From Mucilaginibacter gossypiicola (lineage in GTDB: Bacteria > Bacteroidota > Bacteroidia > Sphingobacteriales > Sphingobacteriaceae), in NCBI RefSeq assembly GCF_900110105.1, contig NZ_FOCL01000019.1, positions 1-64,000 of the forward strand: DNA of 64,000 nt, written 5' to 3'. Below the pieces are notes generated by a model that worked only from the letters and a program-made list of their open reading frames with translations, was not told where the DNA came from and made no database searches. Position 1 is the stretch's first letter. Each line of letters begins with the position of its first letter. Of this stretch, positions 8,669 through 18,442 are shown in pieces. A program made the position numbers and the translations under genes.

Positions 8669-8683
8669 TGTAAAGCAACCGCC

Positions 8684-9613
8684 ATGAAACCAACCACACT
8701 TGATGCCAAAACCATTGATATCCTTCGCGATCTGCCGGATATGATCCCAGTACTTCGTGAGTCATTTGAGAATTGGACTATCAAGGTTTTTGATCGGAAG
8801 CACCATGAATGCCGCAACTACCTATCGCCCAACAGGCGCGATTTTTATAAGATATTAATGATAACCGAAGGTTCCGGAGTTTTTACCATGGGGCTTAACA
8901 CTTATTATATTGAGGAACCTACCATCCTTTTTATCCATCCAAATGACATCATATCATGGAAAAACCTTTCTGATAAATCGGGTGGATATTATGTACTTTT
9001 TAAAAGGAGCTTCATTAACGATCATCCTCAATTAAAAAGCACCATTGATAAATATGGTTTGTTTACCGAAAAGGATAAAAGCGTCATCCGGTTAAATAAT
9101 TCAGACCTGCATATACTTAACAGTTTGTTTGAACGCATGACCATTGAAGAGCTATCCAACAATCATTTAAAAGATGATGCGCTGCAAGCCTATATTCAAT
9201 TATTAATGGTTGAAAGCATGCGGGTAGCCCATTTTCCTAAACCTGATAATGTATCTGATGAATATCATTATATCCATCAGTTTTTTCATTTACTGGAGAA
9301 AGAAACGTCGGGCATCAATTATACATCGCCTATAAAAATAAAAACCGCCAAGGAATTTGCGGCCAATCTTTCGGTACACCCCAACCATTTAAATGCGGTA
9401 TTAAAAAAACACACCGGGCAAAACGTAAGCACCCATATCCGCAACCGCCTGCTCGAAGAAACCAAGGCTTTATTGGTACAAACTGATTGGACTCTACAGG
9501 ACATTGCATACAGCATTGGTTTTGCCGAGCAGCCTAACTTCAGCTCCTTTTTTAAGAAAAACACCGGCGTTACCCCTGCCGAATTCAGAAAATCATATCA
9601 GGTAACAGCATAA
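8684..9613 (+). CDS. AraC family transcriptional regulator
   Basis: 309 residues from the ATG at 8684. An upstream extension to 8552 would overlap the TPR gene and cross a perfect -7 box, so I reject it. The N-terminal ~190 residues look like a cupin-type ligand/arm domain. The C-terminal ~100 residues hold the two helix-turn-helix motifs: KTAKEFAANLSVHPNHLNAVLKK and WTLQDIAYSIGFAEQPNFSSFFKK, ending in the canonical GVTPAEFRKS. It lies 112 bases upstream of a same-strand SDR gene, the classical layout in which the regulator controls the dehydrogenase; that link is inference. Confidence 0.9.
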   Translation: MKPTTLDAKTIDILRDLPDMIPVLRESFENWTIKVFDRKHHECRNYLSPNRRDFYKILMITEGSGVFTMGLNTYYIEEPTILFIHPNDIISWKNLSDKSGGYYVLFKRSFINDHPQLKSTIDKYGLFTEKDKSVIRLNNSDLHILNSLFERMTIEELSNNHLKDDALQAYIQLLMVESMRVAHFPKPDNVSDEYHYIHQFFHLLEKETSGINYTSPIKIKTAKEFAANLSVHPNHLNAVLKKHTGQNVSTHIRNRLLEETKALLVQTDWTLQDIAYSIGFAEQPNFSSFFKKNTGVTPAEFRKSYQVTA

Positions 9614-9725
9614 TTTAAACGCTTCTTTGATTTTCATAATAACTGCTTTGCTTTTGCTATAAGCCTCCCCTGCTTTTGTCGCCAACTTTGTAGTGTAAAC
9701 AAAAACAAATTAAAAGCAACATAAA

Positions 9726-10580
9726 ATGAAAACTCAAAAAGTATGGTTTATAACCGGAGCCTCAAGAGGTTTTGGTTTAGAAATATCAAAAGCCGTTTTA
9801 GCATCTGGCGATAAACTGGTAGCCACAGTTCGTAAAAACCCCGAAGTTCTGGCATCTCAATTCGATAATAACCCTAACCTGTTGGTTGTACCATTAGATA
9901 TCACCATTGAAGAACAAGCAAAAGAAGCAGCCGCAAAAACTATTGAGCACTTCGGGAGGATTGATGTATTGGTAAATAATGCAGGCTTTGGATTACTGTC
10001 TGCTGTTGAAGAAGCTACCGCAGAAGAGGTAAAAAGAAACTACGAAACCAATGTATTCGGTTTATTAAATGTAACCCGTGCTGTTTTACCGTATATGCGT
10101 AAACAACGCGCTGGTCACGTCATCAATATTTCATCAGTTGGTGGTCTATCAGCATATTTTGGCTGGGGCGTTTACGGGTCGACCAAATTTGCAGTTGAAG
10201 GGCTTACCGAGGCTATGGCGCTTGAACTTGCTCCGCTTGGTATCAATGCAACCGTTGTTGCCCCCGGCTTCTTCCGAACAAACTTCCTTGATAAAAGTTC
10301 GCTAACACGTACCTCGAATGAAATTGCGGATTACCAGGAAACCGTTGGCAACATGCGCACTTTTGCTACCGAAGCAAACTACAAACAACCCGGCGACCCG
10401 GAAAAACTGGCACAAGCGTTTATTAAACTTGCCGCCGCTAAAAAGCCCCCGGTACATTTACCATTAGGCAGTGACACCCTGCAACGTTTCCGCGAAAAAA
10501 CCGCCGCCTTTGAAAAAGATATTGAAGAATGGTACGATGTTGTTGTAGGTACAGATCATGACGACGTAAAACAGGCTTAA
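9726..10580 (+). CDS. SDR family oxidoreductase
   Basis: 284 residues, classical short-chain dehydrogenase/reductase. The cofactor loop is TGASRGFGLEIS (residues ~10-21), with NNAGFG after it and a catalytic set Ser (NISSVGG), Tyr and Lys (YGSTKFAVEG). The substrate loop and C-terminus match the SDR group often found beside AraC regulators in Proteobacteria and Bacteroidota. Likely NADPH-dependent and cytosolic; substrate unknown. A strong terminator follows 20 bases after the stop, so the gene ends its transcript. Confidence 0.9.
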   Translation: MKTQKVWFITGASRGFGLEISKAVLASGDKLVATVRKNPEVLASQFDNNPNLLVVPLDITIEEQAKEAAAKTIEHFGRIDVLVNNAGFGLLSAVEEATAEEVKRNYETNVFGLLNVTRAVLPYMRKQRAGHVINISSVGGLSAYFGWGVYGSTKFAVEGLTEAMALELAPLGINATVVAPGFFRTNFLDKSSLTRTSNEIADYQETVGNMRTFATEANYKQPGDPEKLAQAFIKLAAAKKPPVHLPLGSDTLQRFREKTAAFEKDIEEWYDVVVGTDHDDVKQA

Positions 10581-10600
10581 TATCGATAAAAATCAAAAAA

Positions 10601-10634
10601 CAAAGGTGGTATCATAGCCACCTTTGTTTTTTTG
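10601..10634 (+). terminator. Intrinsic terminator after the SDR gene
   Basis: A 9-bp perfect stem (CAAAGGTGG at 10601-10609 with CCACCTTTG at 10618-10626) and an 8-nt loop, followed by a run of T residues. Confidence 0.88.
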
Positions 10635-10780
10635 TAAAAGTCTAAGTATTCGAAATTTGTTTATTATAAATCCTTTTGTTTTAAGGTATTTCAGCAAATA
10701 TTATCTATTTTTAGGCCGTATTTAGAATTAAATACCATTAATATTAAACTTTAACCTTATCATTCCCCAGCTGTTTCTAT

Positions 10781-13522
10781 ATGAAGAAACCGTATCTCCT
10801 GTTAATTTTACTGCTCGTAAATATTTCCGTTAACAAATCATTAGCCCAAACAATTACACGGCCTGCAGCACCGATAATTAGTTACGGCAGCGGCCTTCAC
10901 ACTTTTGAAATTGGGAAACCGATAGAGCCATTAAAGGTAACTAATACCGGCGGTGCAATTCCCTTAACCAGCTTATTCTCCCAAACAAGTACTATAGGCG
11001 GCAATCATTTATATGGCTATGTAGATGGAAATAAAAAAGACGCACGGTTAGGTAATCCTCTTAGTTCGGCACGGGATGCTGCCGGTAATATTTATATAGC
11101 AGACGCCAACAATAACGCCATCAGAAAATTGGCGCCGGATGGCACTATAAGCACATTTGCCGGTAACGGTGACGTGGGTGCTAATAACGCAAAAGGCAGA
11201 GACGCAACTTTTAATTATCCCACCGGTGTTGTAGTTGCCGCTTCGGGAAATATATACGTGGCCGATTACGGCAATTGCCTGATCAGGAAAATAACCCCGG
11301 ACGGGACAGTCACCACGCTTGCCGGCACTGGAGCCCCGGGGCACGATAATGGTGTTGGGAAATTAGCATCATTTAACCTTCCCTATGGATTAACAGTTGA
11401 CAAGGCCGAAAATGTTTACGTTGCTGATTCTTATAATAATTTGATCAGAAAAATTACCCCTGCCGGGGTAGTTACCACCGTAGCCGGAATTCTAAACGGC
11501 GGTAATACAAATGGTCCGGGGGTAACCGCATCCTTCAAAGTGCCATACGGAATCGCTATCGATTCGAAAGGGAATTTATTTGTTGCTGATAAATTTAATT
11601 TCAGCATCAGGAAAATTACGCCTGATAACACGGTATCAACATTTGCCACCGGCGGCTTATTTTTCCCTAACAGTGTTGCTGTAGATAGCCTGAACAATGT
11701 GTATGCCTGCGGGCAAATATCATTTGTAACCAAATATCTCCCATCAGGAGCTCAGAGCAGCAATATCCCGCTTTCCGGGTTCCTGGAAAAAGGCTATGTT
11801 GAAGGTATAGATACAGTAGCACGGTATTCAGGCAATTTAGGCGTTTCTTACGACGGGGTTGGGAACTTACTTGTATCCGACGGATCAAATTTTGTGCTGC
11901 GTAAAGTAAACCTCTACGGTTATCAGGTTGAAGATAAACTACCCGAAGGACTTTCATTAGACAGTACCGGAACGATAACAGGCACCCCAAAAGTTCTGCA
12001 AGGCATAAAGCTGCACAGAATAGCGGGCTATAATGCGGGCGGGAAGGGCGAAAACGTAGCAACCATACAAATAGTTAAAGGTAGCCAGGTGATAACCTTT
12101 CCTGCTTTTCCAAAGATAACCTATGGGGATAAAGCAATGGCATTAAATGTAAGCAGAACAAACAAAACACTCCCATTAACATACACAGTCAGTGATCCAT
12201 CAATAGTTAAAGTATCTAAAGACAGCATCTATTTTGGTAGATCGGGCACTGTTACCATTACAGTTACCCAGCCCGGCAACGATCTATACCTTGATGCAAC
12301 ACCGGTTTCACAAACTTTAACTATTCAAAAAGCGCCATTAACTATAACCGCGGTTGACACCGCAAAGCTTTACAATACAGACAACCCAATTTTTAGAATA
12401 ACATACAAGGGATTTGTAAACAAAGAAGATACCACGATTTTAAGCGTTCGACCTGCAATTTCCAATACAGCTTCAAAATCTTCGCCAGCGGGTGATTATC
12501 CAATTACATTAAGCGGCGCAAAAGCCGACAATTATACCATCAGCTATGTTCCCGGCACGCTAAGCGTTATCAATTTACCAACCATAGCAGCCGACGGTTC
12601 AACCACCTTTTTTGATGGTGGTTCAGTCACGCTTTCAACAAATGCTGCGGCCGGTTATACTTATCAATGGTTTAAAGATAATGTGGCCATAAAAACGGCC
12701 ACTGCTTCCAAATTAAAAGTGACAGACGGAGGCAAATATACGGTAGCGATTACGGTTAAATCGTTTACGGCAACGTCGGCAGCTACTACTGTTTATACGC
12801 AGTTTAGCCTGCCGGTAAATAACTTCAAATTAACACTAAACGGCGCGGCTTGTAAGGGCAGTGCCAATGGCTCTGTTAATATCGAGGCAGTTCAAAAATT
12901 AAATTACTCGGCATCTTTTACCGCTAACGGCACCACAACAACATACCCTTTCACCAATCAACTCACCATTGATAAGCTTACTGCCGGCAACTACAGTTTG
13001 TGTATAAGTGTCGAGGGTAAAATTTATTCGCAATGTTTTAATGTTGTAATCACCGAACCTGCCGACTTATCAGTTTATTCGACAGTTAACACAAACCTAA
13101 ATACAGTAAACCTGCAATTAAATGGCGGTTCCAGTTATAACGTCAACCTTAACGACGTAGTTTATACTACTACTAATAGCCAAATTACACTGCCTTTGAT
13201 AACAGGGGCCAATAAACTATCTGTTACTACAGATAAGCTATGCCAGGGGATTTTTGAAAAGATAATAAACCTGGACACGCGCATAATACCTTATCCTAAC
13301 CCATTCCAAAACGTACTTAATATCAATACAGGCAGCGGAAATATTAATAAAATATCGGCGACCATTTATAATGTGGTTGACGGCAAAACTGTTTACACTA
13401 ATCAGTACAATAATCAATCAGGTATTCTGCAAATGGACCTTTCAACCTTACCGAGCGGTGTTTACTCGCTCAATTTAATGATGGATGGGAAAGCCAAATC
13501 TTTTAAAATTTTGAAAAAATGA
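10781..13522 (+). CDS. Secreted NHL-repeat/MBG-domain protein with T9SS type A sorting tail
   Basis: 913 residues. A signal peptide ends near residue 23. NHL repeats of a beta-propeller fill residues ~65-310; each carries an IYVADxxNxxIRKITPDG-like core. A putative Ig (He_PIG-like) segment with PEGLSLDSTGTITGTP follows near 387, then an MBG domain from ~522 and further Ig-like segments. A C-terminal type IX secretion sorting domain begins at ~833 (PYPNPFQN) and ends SFKILKK. It is expected to pass the outer membrane through T9SS and be lipid/sugar-anchored or released, as an adhesin or matrix protein. The downstream lipoprotein overlaps by 4 bases (ATGA), so the two are translationally coupled. 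Confidence 0.87.
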   Translation: MKKPYLLLILLLVNISVNKSLAQTITRPAAPIISYGSGLHTFEIGKPIEPLKVTNTGGAIPLTSLFSQTSTIGGNHLYGYVDGNKKDARLGNPLSSARDAAGNIYIADANNNAIRKLAPDGTISTFAGNGDVGANNAKGRDATFNYPTGVVVAASGNIYVADYGNCLIRKITPDGTVTTLAGTGAPGHDNGVGKLASFNLPYGLTVDKAENVYVADSYNNLIRKITPAGVVTTVAGILNGGNTNGPGVTASFKVPYGIAIDSKGNLFVADKFNFSIRKITPDNTVSTFATGGLFFPNSVAVDSLNNVYACGQISFVTKYLPSGAQSSNIPLSGFLEKGYVEGIDTVARYSGNLGVSYDGVGNLLVSDGSNFVLRKVNLYGYQVEDKLPEGLSLDSTGTITGTPKVLQGIKLHRIAGYNAGGKGENVATIQIVKGSQVITFPAFPKITYGDKAMALNVSRTNKTLPLTYTVSDPSIVKVSKDSIYFGRSGTVTITVTQPGNDLYLDATPVSQTLTIQKAPLTITAVDTAKLYNTDNPIFRITYKGFVNKEDTTILSVRPAISNTASKSSPAGDYPITLSGAKADNYTISYVPGTLSVINLPTIAADGSTTFFDGGSVTLSTNAAAGYTYQWFKDNVAIKTATASKLKVTDGGKYTVAITVKSFTATSAATTVYTQFSLPVNNFKLTLNGAACKGSANGSVNIEAVQKLNYSASFTANGTTTTYPFTNQLTIDKLTAGNYSLCISVEGKIYSQCFNVVITEPADLSVYSTVNTNLNTVNLQLNGGSSYNVNLNDVVYTTTNSQITLPLITGANKLSVTTDKLCQGIFEKIINLDTRIIPYPNPFQNVLNINTGSGNINKISATIYNVVDGKTVYTNQYNNQSGILQMDLSTLPSGVYSLNLMMDGKAKSFKILKK

Positions 13523-14202
13523 AAAACTGGATCTATAGCTCATTCATAATATTGATACTCAGCGGTTGCGGCAAAAAAACTCCTCCGCCCGATGTAACGC
13601 CTGTGGCAACAAACCTGGTGTCTCCATTGAAAGATCAGCCGTGTACTACAGGTACAGTCATCTCTGCCGACAAAAGCACTGTAGCATTTACCTGGGAAGC
13701 CGCCGATAAAGCCGATGGTTATATTCTGGCTATAAAGAACCTGCTTACTAAAGTTGAAACCAGGCAAAATGCAACCTCAACCCAGGCCACAGCCGATCTG
13801 CTTCGCAATACTCCATACTCATGGTATGTGATATCAACCTCAACAAAAACCAAGGCTACCGCTCAAAGTGATACATGGAAATTTTACAATGCCGGCACCG
13901 GTGTTATAAGCTATCCTCCCTACCCGGCCGAAATTACCGCGCCAATTTTTGGTGAGAGCGTAACCACTTCAACCGGAAATGTTACGCTAAAATGGACCGG
14001 CAGCACCCTTGGCGCTGCAATTAAGGGGTATGACATTTACTTTAGCGATACCAGCTCACCCACCCTGTTCAAATCAAATGTATCCGACAGTCAATACCAG
14101 GTTTCGGTAAAACCGGGCACAACCTATTATTGGCGCATTGTTACAATAGATGTAGCCGGAAACTATACCGATTCGGGAGTATATCAATTTTCAGTTAAGT
14201 AG
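13519..14202 (+). CDS. Fibronectin type III-like lipoprotein
   Basis: 227 residues. The N-terminus is a lipoprotein signal with lipobox LSGC (Cys17). Two fibronectin III-like modules follow: residues ~35-130 (WEAADKADGYILAI) and ~140-225 (LKWTGSTLGAAIKGYDIYFSD, TYYWRIVTIDVAGN). No catalytic motif is seen. The start codon overlaps the stop of the T9SS-exported propeller protein, implying a shared mRNA and probably a shared surface complex or carbohydrate-/protein-binding task (inference). Confidence 0.82.
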   Translation: MKNWIYSSFIILILSGCGKKTPPPDVTPVATNLVSPLKDQPCTTGTVISADKSTVAFTWEAADKADGYILAIKNLLTKVETRQNATSTQATADLLRNTPYSWYVISTSTKTKATAQSDTWKFYNAGTGVISYPPYPAEITAPIFGESVTTSTGNVTLKWTGSTLGAAIKGYDIYFSDTSSPTLFKSNVSDSQYQVSVKPGTTYYWRIVTIDVAGNYTDSGVYQFSVK

Positions 14203-14223
14203 TAATCTTTGAATTCGCTAAAT

Positions 14224-14265
14224 AAAACGCCCCTTTGGTTAAATTCAAAGGGGCGTTTTGTTTTT
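14224..14265 (+). terminator. Strong intrinsic terminator
   Basis: A 14-bp perfect stem (14224-14237 with 14246-14259; AAAACGCCCCTTTG and its complement), 8-nt loop, then T-rich sequence. It closes the propeller/lipoprotein operon. Confidence 0.92.
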
Positions 14266-14299
14266 ACTGCGATGGGATATCCGTTACATACGTCATCTG

Positions 14300-14316
14300 C
14301 CCTACTTTACCACTAC
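14300..14316 (+). promoter_or_regulatory. 17-bp tandem CMCTAC element, copy 1 (upstream of ThuA gene)
   Basis: CCCTACTTTACCACTAC. Two CMCTAC half-sites repeat directly with an 11-bp period. Lies ~115 bases before the ThuA start and is one of five copies, all in the 14-36 kb carbohydrate region. No TAnnTTTG box stands at the 32-nt spacing found for copies 3 and 5. Confidence 0.6.
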
Positions 14317-14431
14317 TTTCCATTCACTTAAGCTACAAATAAAAGGTTTGAGCTATCATTGCGGCCGAAAGCCCGTAAATAAACCTTAAACACAGGTATA
14401 GCCTACGCATCACACTGCCCTGTCATTTACT

Positions 14432-15208
14432 ATGATTAAAATGAAAAAAGTAACTTTTTTAGCCCTTCTGTATTTTTTGACCCTGTATAACGGCATAGCA
14501 ATGGCCCAGCAAAAAACAAAGCCCCGTTTCAGAGCCATTGCTCTTGCCGAAACCGGAGGTGGACATGCGTTATTTGACGCAGCAGCCAAACCATGGCTGG
14601 ACAGGCTTGCTGCAGACAGTAATTTCACGATAGATTATATCAGCGATACCAAAAAGATCAATAAAGATTTCCTGAAACAATATCAGCTGTTTATTCAGCT
14701 GGATTATCCTCCGTATCCCTGGGAAAAAGAAGCGCAGGAGGCCTTTACCGATTATATTGAAAATGCACGGGGAGGCTGGATCGGCTTTCATCACCCTACC
14801 CTTTTAGGCGTTTTTGACGGCTACCCTATGTGGCAATGGTATTCAGATTTTATGGGCGGCATACAATTTAAACTGCACATTCCCGGCGGTGCCGCTGCCA
14901 TGCTTCATGTAGAAGATAAGCAGCATCCCGTTATGAAAGGTCTTCCGGCAACCTTTATTACCGAAGATGAATGGTACATTTATGATAAAAGCCCCCGCAC
15001 TAATGTGCATGTGCTGGCGAATATAGATGAGGCCACTTATTTGCCCAACAAAGATGTAAAGATGGGAGACCATCCCGTAATCTGGACCAACGAACACTTT
15101 AAGGCCCGGAACGTTTATATAGCCATGGGACATTTCCCTCAACTTTTTGATGATACCGCCTTTACCACCCTGTTCAGCAATGCCATTTTTTGGGCAGCCA
15201 GTAAGTAA
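14432..15208 (+). CDS. ThuA domain-containing secreted protein (copy 1)
   Basis: 258 residues; an in-frame ATG three codons later is an equally possible start. A signal peptide (VTFLALLYFLTLYNGIAMAQ) ends near residue 26. The ThuA-like fold (related to class I glutamine amidotransferase) spans residues ~30-255, with conserved LFIQLDYPPYPWEKEAQEAF, GWIGFHHPT, YDKSPRTNVHVLA and MGDHPVIWTN. ThuA proteins were named from Sinorhizobium trehalose utilisation; in Bacteroidota they are usually periplasmic and accompany sugar-oxidation or glycan loci. It is closest in sequence to the copy at 19774-20532 and lies just upstream of the SusR-like regulator. Confidence 0.85.
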   Translation: MIKMKKVTFLALLYFLTLYNGIAMAQQKTKPRFRAIALAETGGGHALFDAAAKPWLDRLAADSNFTIDYISDTKKINKDFLKQYQLFIQLDYPPYPWEKEAQEAFTDYIENARGGWIGFHHPTLLGVFDGYPMWQWYSDFMGGIQFKLHIPGGAAAMLHVEDKQHPVMKGLPATFITEDEWYIYDKSPRTNVHVLANIDEATYLPNKDVKMGDHPVIWTNEHFKARNVYIAMGHFPQLFDDTAFTTLFSNAIFWAASK

Positions 15209-15268
15209 TTATCTTGCCAAAACCTAGATAAAGGCCAATAACTGTTATTTTAACAATATCCTGATAGC

Positions 15269-15285
15269 CCCTACAATACCACTAC
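15269..15285 (+). promoter_or_regulatory. 17-bp tandem CMCTAC element, copy 2 (upstream of SusR-like regulator)
   Basis: CCCTACAATACCACTAC, 180 bases before the regulator start. It differs from copy 1 at two bases. It suggests auto-regulation by the encoded sensor. Confidence 0.6.
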
Positions 15286-15465
15286 AGCAATCCATTGCGG
15301 GTTTGAAACATATCCAACTTTTCATTTCAGCCGCATCAGATAGATTTTTAGCTTTACGGTATATGTAAAATGTTGATTAAATTACAGCTCTCAACCAGTA
15401 GGCTCATAACCAGGCCGGGCTGTATTACTAACTGAGTTTTACTCAACCGCCACGTTAATCCGTTA

Positions 15466-18378
15466 ATGAAGAAGTACATCCTAATTATCATTGTTCTGCG
15501 TGTATTCATATGCACATCTTTAGCTCAAACTACACTTGGTACTCCGGCTATTAAAAACTATACTCATAATGAGTATAATGCGGGCAGCGAGATTTGGGAT
15601 ATTAAACAGGACAAAAATGGCATTCTTTATTTTGCAAGCGATGAAGGCCTGCTTACTTTCGACGGCAGCTATTGGAAAACTTATCCACTACCTAATAAAA
15701 GTGCAATAAAGTCGGTAGCCATTGATGCTATGGGCCGCGTTTATGTTGGCGGGCAGGACGAAGTCGGCTATTTTTTCCCAAACAGTGCAGGGATCCTGAA
15801 ATATCACTCATTTAAACAACTTTTACCTCAAAAAGCAAGGCAATTTGCTGATATCTGGGATATAGTTATTTACAACAATGAGGTATTTTTCCGAACTATT
15901 GAATGCATTTTTGAGTTAAAAAACAACAGTATCCGCACATTTGACGCGCCCGGCGGCTGGATGCTGCTAAGCCAGGCCGGGGGCAGATTGTTTGCTCATG
16001 ATAAAGATATTGGCTTGGTTGTTTTTAAAAATTCACGCTGGGAACCTTGCGTACAACAACCAACAAAAGGGTTAAGAATAACCGGTATCACCGAATTCAA
16101 CAAGGACACATTACTGGTAACCACCCGCAAAAATGGTCTATTTTTGATGGCCGGTACCTCACTGATAAAGAAATCGACACCCGCAGATGGCGTTTTGCTC
16201 ACAGACCTGGTAAATTTTGGTCAAAAAATTGGGCCCGACAAGTACGCTATCGGCACATCGGCAAAAGGCCTGATCATTATTGATGGCAAAGGCAGGTTAA
16301 TAGAGCAATTCTCCAATACTCAGGGGCTTCAAAACAATAATGTTCATGGGGTATTGCTGGATAAAGACCGCAATTTATGGCTTGGATTAGAAAATGGGCT
16401 CAACTTTATCAATTATAACACTTCAGTTAAAAACATTTACCCTAATCGACAAAACCTGGTAAAAAGCAGTGCTGTAACCATCTTTAACAACAAACTATAT
16501 ATCGGAACCTCAAATGGTTTATACGTCGCCCCGTTAAGCGCACAGCAAAAAGATATCAGCATGGCCACAGGTTCTTTTACAGAAGTACCCAATACCAAAG
16601 GCCAGGTGCTGAGCCTCACGCAAATCAACGGGCACCTGTTGGCCGGTCACCAGGATGGTGTTTTACAGGTAGATGATAACCAGGCTAAACTGGTTACTTC
16701 AGGGCCGGGTGCCTGGATGGTGAAAGGTTTCCCTGCCTCGCAGGATATTATTGCCGGAACTTACACAGGCTTTCAGCTTTTAAAATACAATAGCACCGGT
16801 TTTAGTTTTGAAGGGCGCTTAGATGGCATTTATGAATCGCTGGGGAACCTTGCGGTTGATAAAAATAACTTTGTGTGGGCGACGCACCCTTACCGGGGTA
16901 TTTTTAAGGTACAGCTGTCTGCCGACAGGAAAAAGATAGTTGGCTATACACAATATACTCAAAAAAGCGGTTTGCCATCGGCTCTGGACAACCACGTATA
17001 TTTTATTAAAAACAAGATAATAGCAGCCACCGAAAAAGGTGTTTATGAGTATAATACAACCGAAGGTGACTTCATACGGTCGGCTTTTTATAAGCCGATC
17101 TTTAATAATACAAAAATTGAATTCCTTACCGAAGATAATAAAGGCAACATCTGGTTTATCAGCAACCAGCGGGTTGGTGTAATTGATTTTGGCAAAAGAT
17201 CAGCTAATTTACCTTACAAGGTAATCTATTTCCCGGAACTGGCCGGACAAACGGTAAAAGGGGCAGAATACATTTACCCCCATGATATGGAGAATATCTT
17301 TATCGGTTCAAATAACGGTGTATTCCATTTAAATTACCGCCAATACGTATCGTCAGAGAACAAACTCAATGTATTGCTAACTACAGTAAAAGCCATAGCC
17401 GAAAAGGATAGTCTGATTTTCGGAGGCTATTTTGTTAAAAACAACCGGATTATACCAGCACAAAACCAGCAAGATATTACCTCATTATCCAATCACTGGA
17501 ACTCCTTTCATTTTGAATACACTTCTACCCTGTTTGCTCAAAAAAGCAATGAGGAGTTTAGCTATAAACTTATTGGGTTCGACAAAGATTGGTCACAATG
17601 GTCGGTTAAAACGGAGAAGGATTATACCAATCTTCCTTATGGTAAATATACATTTTCGGTAAAGGCCCGCAATAATTTAGGCGCGGCATCTAAACCGGTT
17701 AATTATACTTTTGTTGTTGAGCCGGCCTGGTACCAAACCGTCTGGGCTTACCTTGTTTATTTCCTGATTATAGCTTACGCTGTTTACATCGGTATAAAAT
17801 TGCAGCAAAAACGTTTTGAACTGCATCAGCAACGCCATGACGAAGAACAAAAAAGGGTAAGTTATCTCCACAGTCTTGAACTCGATCGCAATGATAAAGA
17901 AATCATCGCCCTTAAAAATGAAAAGCTCGAAGCCGAACTAAGCTATAAAAACAAAGAACTGGCCACCCTCACTATGCAGATGGTTGACCGGGGAAAATTA
18001 CTGCTGAATATCAAAGACGAAATGATGACGCTGATCAAAAAGCTTAATATTCCTGATGCTTCATACCAATTCAGAAGTGTATTTAAGCTCTTAAGCGATA
18101 CTGAAAAAAACGACGATGACTGGGATAACTTCTCCATGTATTTTGACCAGGTGCATAATAACTTTTTAACCACCATGAAGGCTAAGTTCCCGAGTTTAAG
18201 CTCGACTGATTTGAAGCTTTGCGCTTACCTGCGGTTAAATCTATCATCAAAAGAGATAGCGCAGTTGCTCAATATCTCGTTAAAGGGCGTTGAAATCAGC
18301 AGGTACCGGGTACGTAAAAAGCTGCAGCTATCCACCGAAACAAACCTTTATGACTTTCTGATAGAGGTAACCAAGTAA
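15466..18378 (+). CDS. SusR-like membrane sensor-regulator: propeller, triple-tyrosine motif, LuxR-type HTH
   Basis: 970 residues. A signal peptide (residues ~1-21) is followed by a two-component-regulator propeller sensor (~35-660, with blades such as WDIKQDKNGILYFASDEGLLTF and LDKDRNLWLGLENGLNFI). Then come a triple-tyrosine domain (~685-755), one membrane helix (~758-779), a coiled coil (~782-845) and a C-terminal LuxR/GerE helix-turn-helix (~911-955; LSSKEIAQLLNISLKGVEISRYRVRKK). It has no histidine kinase or receiver domain, so it resembles Bacteroides SusR rather than a hybrid two-component system. It should bind a glycan fragment in the periplasm and activate nearby genes. I infer it recognises the 17-bp element found five times around it. 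Confidence 0.88.
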   Translation: MKKYILIIIVLRVFICTSLAQTTLGTPAIKNYTHNEYNAGSEIWDIKQDKNGILYFASDEGLLTFDGSYWKTYPLPNKSAIKSVAIDAMGRVYVGGQDEVGYFFPNSAGILKYHSFKQLLPQKARQFADIWDIVIYNNEVFFRTIECIFELKNNSIRTFDAPGGWMLLSQAGGRLFAHDKDIGLVVFKNSRWEPCVQQPTKGLRITGITEFNKDTLLVTTRKNGLFLMAGTSLIKKSTPADGVLLTDLVNFGQKIGPDKYAIGTSAKGLIIIDGKGRLIEQFSNTQGLQNNNVHGVLLDKDRNLWLGLENGLNFINYNTSVKNIYPNRQNLVKSSAVTIFNNKLYIGTSNGLYVAPLSAQQKDISMATGSFTEVPNTKGQVLSLTQINGHLLAGHQDGVLQVDDNQAKLVTSGPGAWMVKGFPASQDIIAGTYTGFQLLKYNSTGFSFEGRLDGIYESLGNLAVDKNNFVWATHPYRGIFKVQLSADRKKIVGYTQYTQKSGLPSALDNHVYFIKNKIIAATEKGVYEYNTTEGDFIRSAFYKPIFNNTKIEFLTEDNKGNIWFISNQRVGVIDFGKRSANLPYKVIYFPELAGQTVKGAEYIYPHDMENIFIGSNNGVFHLNYRQYVSSENKLNVLLTTVKAIAEKDSLIFGGYFVKNNRIIPAQNQQDITSLSNHWNSFHFEYTSTLFAQKSNEEFSYKLIGFDKDWSQWSVKTEKDYTNLPYGKYTFSVKARNNLGAASKPVNYTFVVEPAWYQTVWAYLVYFLIIAYAVYIGIKLQQKRFELHQQRHDEEQKRVSYLHSLELDRNDKEIIALKNEKLEAELSYKNKELATLTMQMVDRGKLLLNIKDEMMTLIKKLNIPDASYQFRSVFKLLSDTEKNDDDWDNFSMYFDQVHNNFLTTMKAKFPSLSSTDLKLCAYLRLNLSSKEIAQLLNISLKGVEISRYRVRKKLQLSTETNLYDFLIEVTK

Positions 18379-18385
18379 CAATGAA

Positions 18386-18415
18386 AAGCCATGTCCCTTT
18401 ATTGAAACATGGCTT
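18386..18415. terminator. Bidirectional terminator between convergent operons
   Basis: Stem AAGCCATGT (18386-18394) with ACATGGCTT (18407-18415) and a 12-nt loop, between the stop codons of the regulator and of the last ThuA gene of the facing operon. Downstream T-runs are weak. Confidence 0.65.
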
Positions 18416-18442
18416 CTTAGCGTCGGAGAAATGATGGATCAT

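Noticed and set aside
8552..8683. N-terminal extension of the AraC regulator
   Set aside because: Overlaps the TPR gene end and the -7 box TATATTTG at 8661; extension not family-like.
9683..9695. GTAGTG half-site near the SDR promoter as a sixth regulon site
   Set aside because: Only one half-site, with no partner at 11-bp period.
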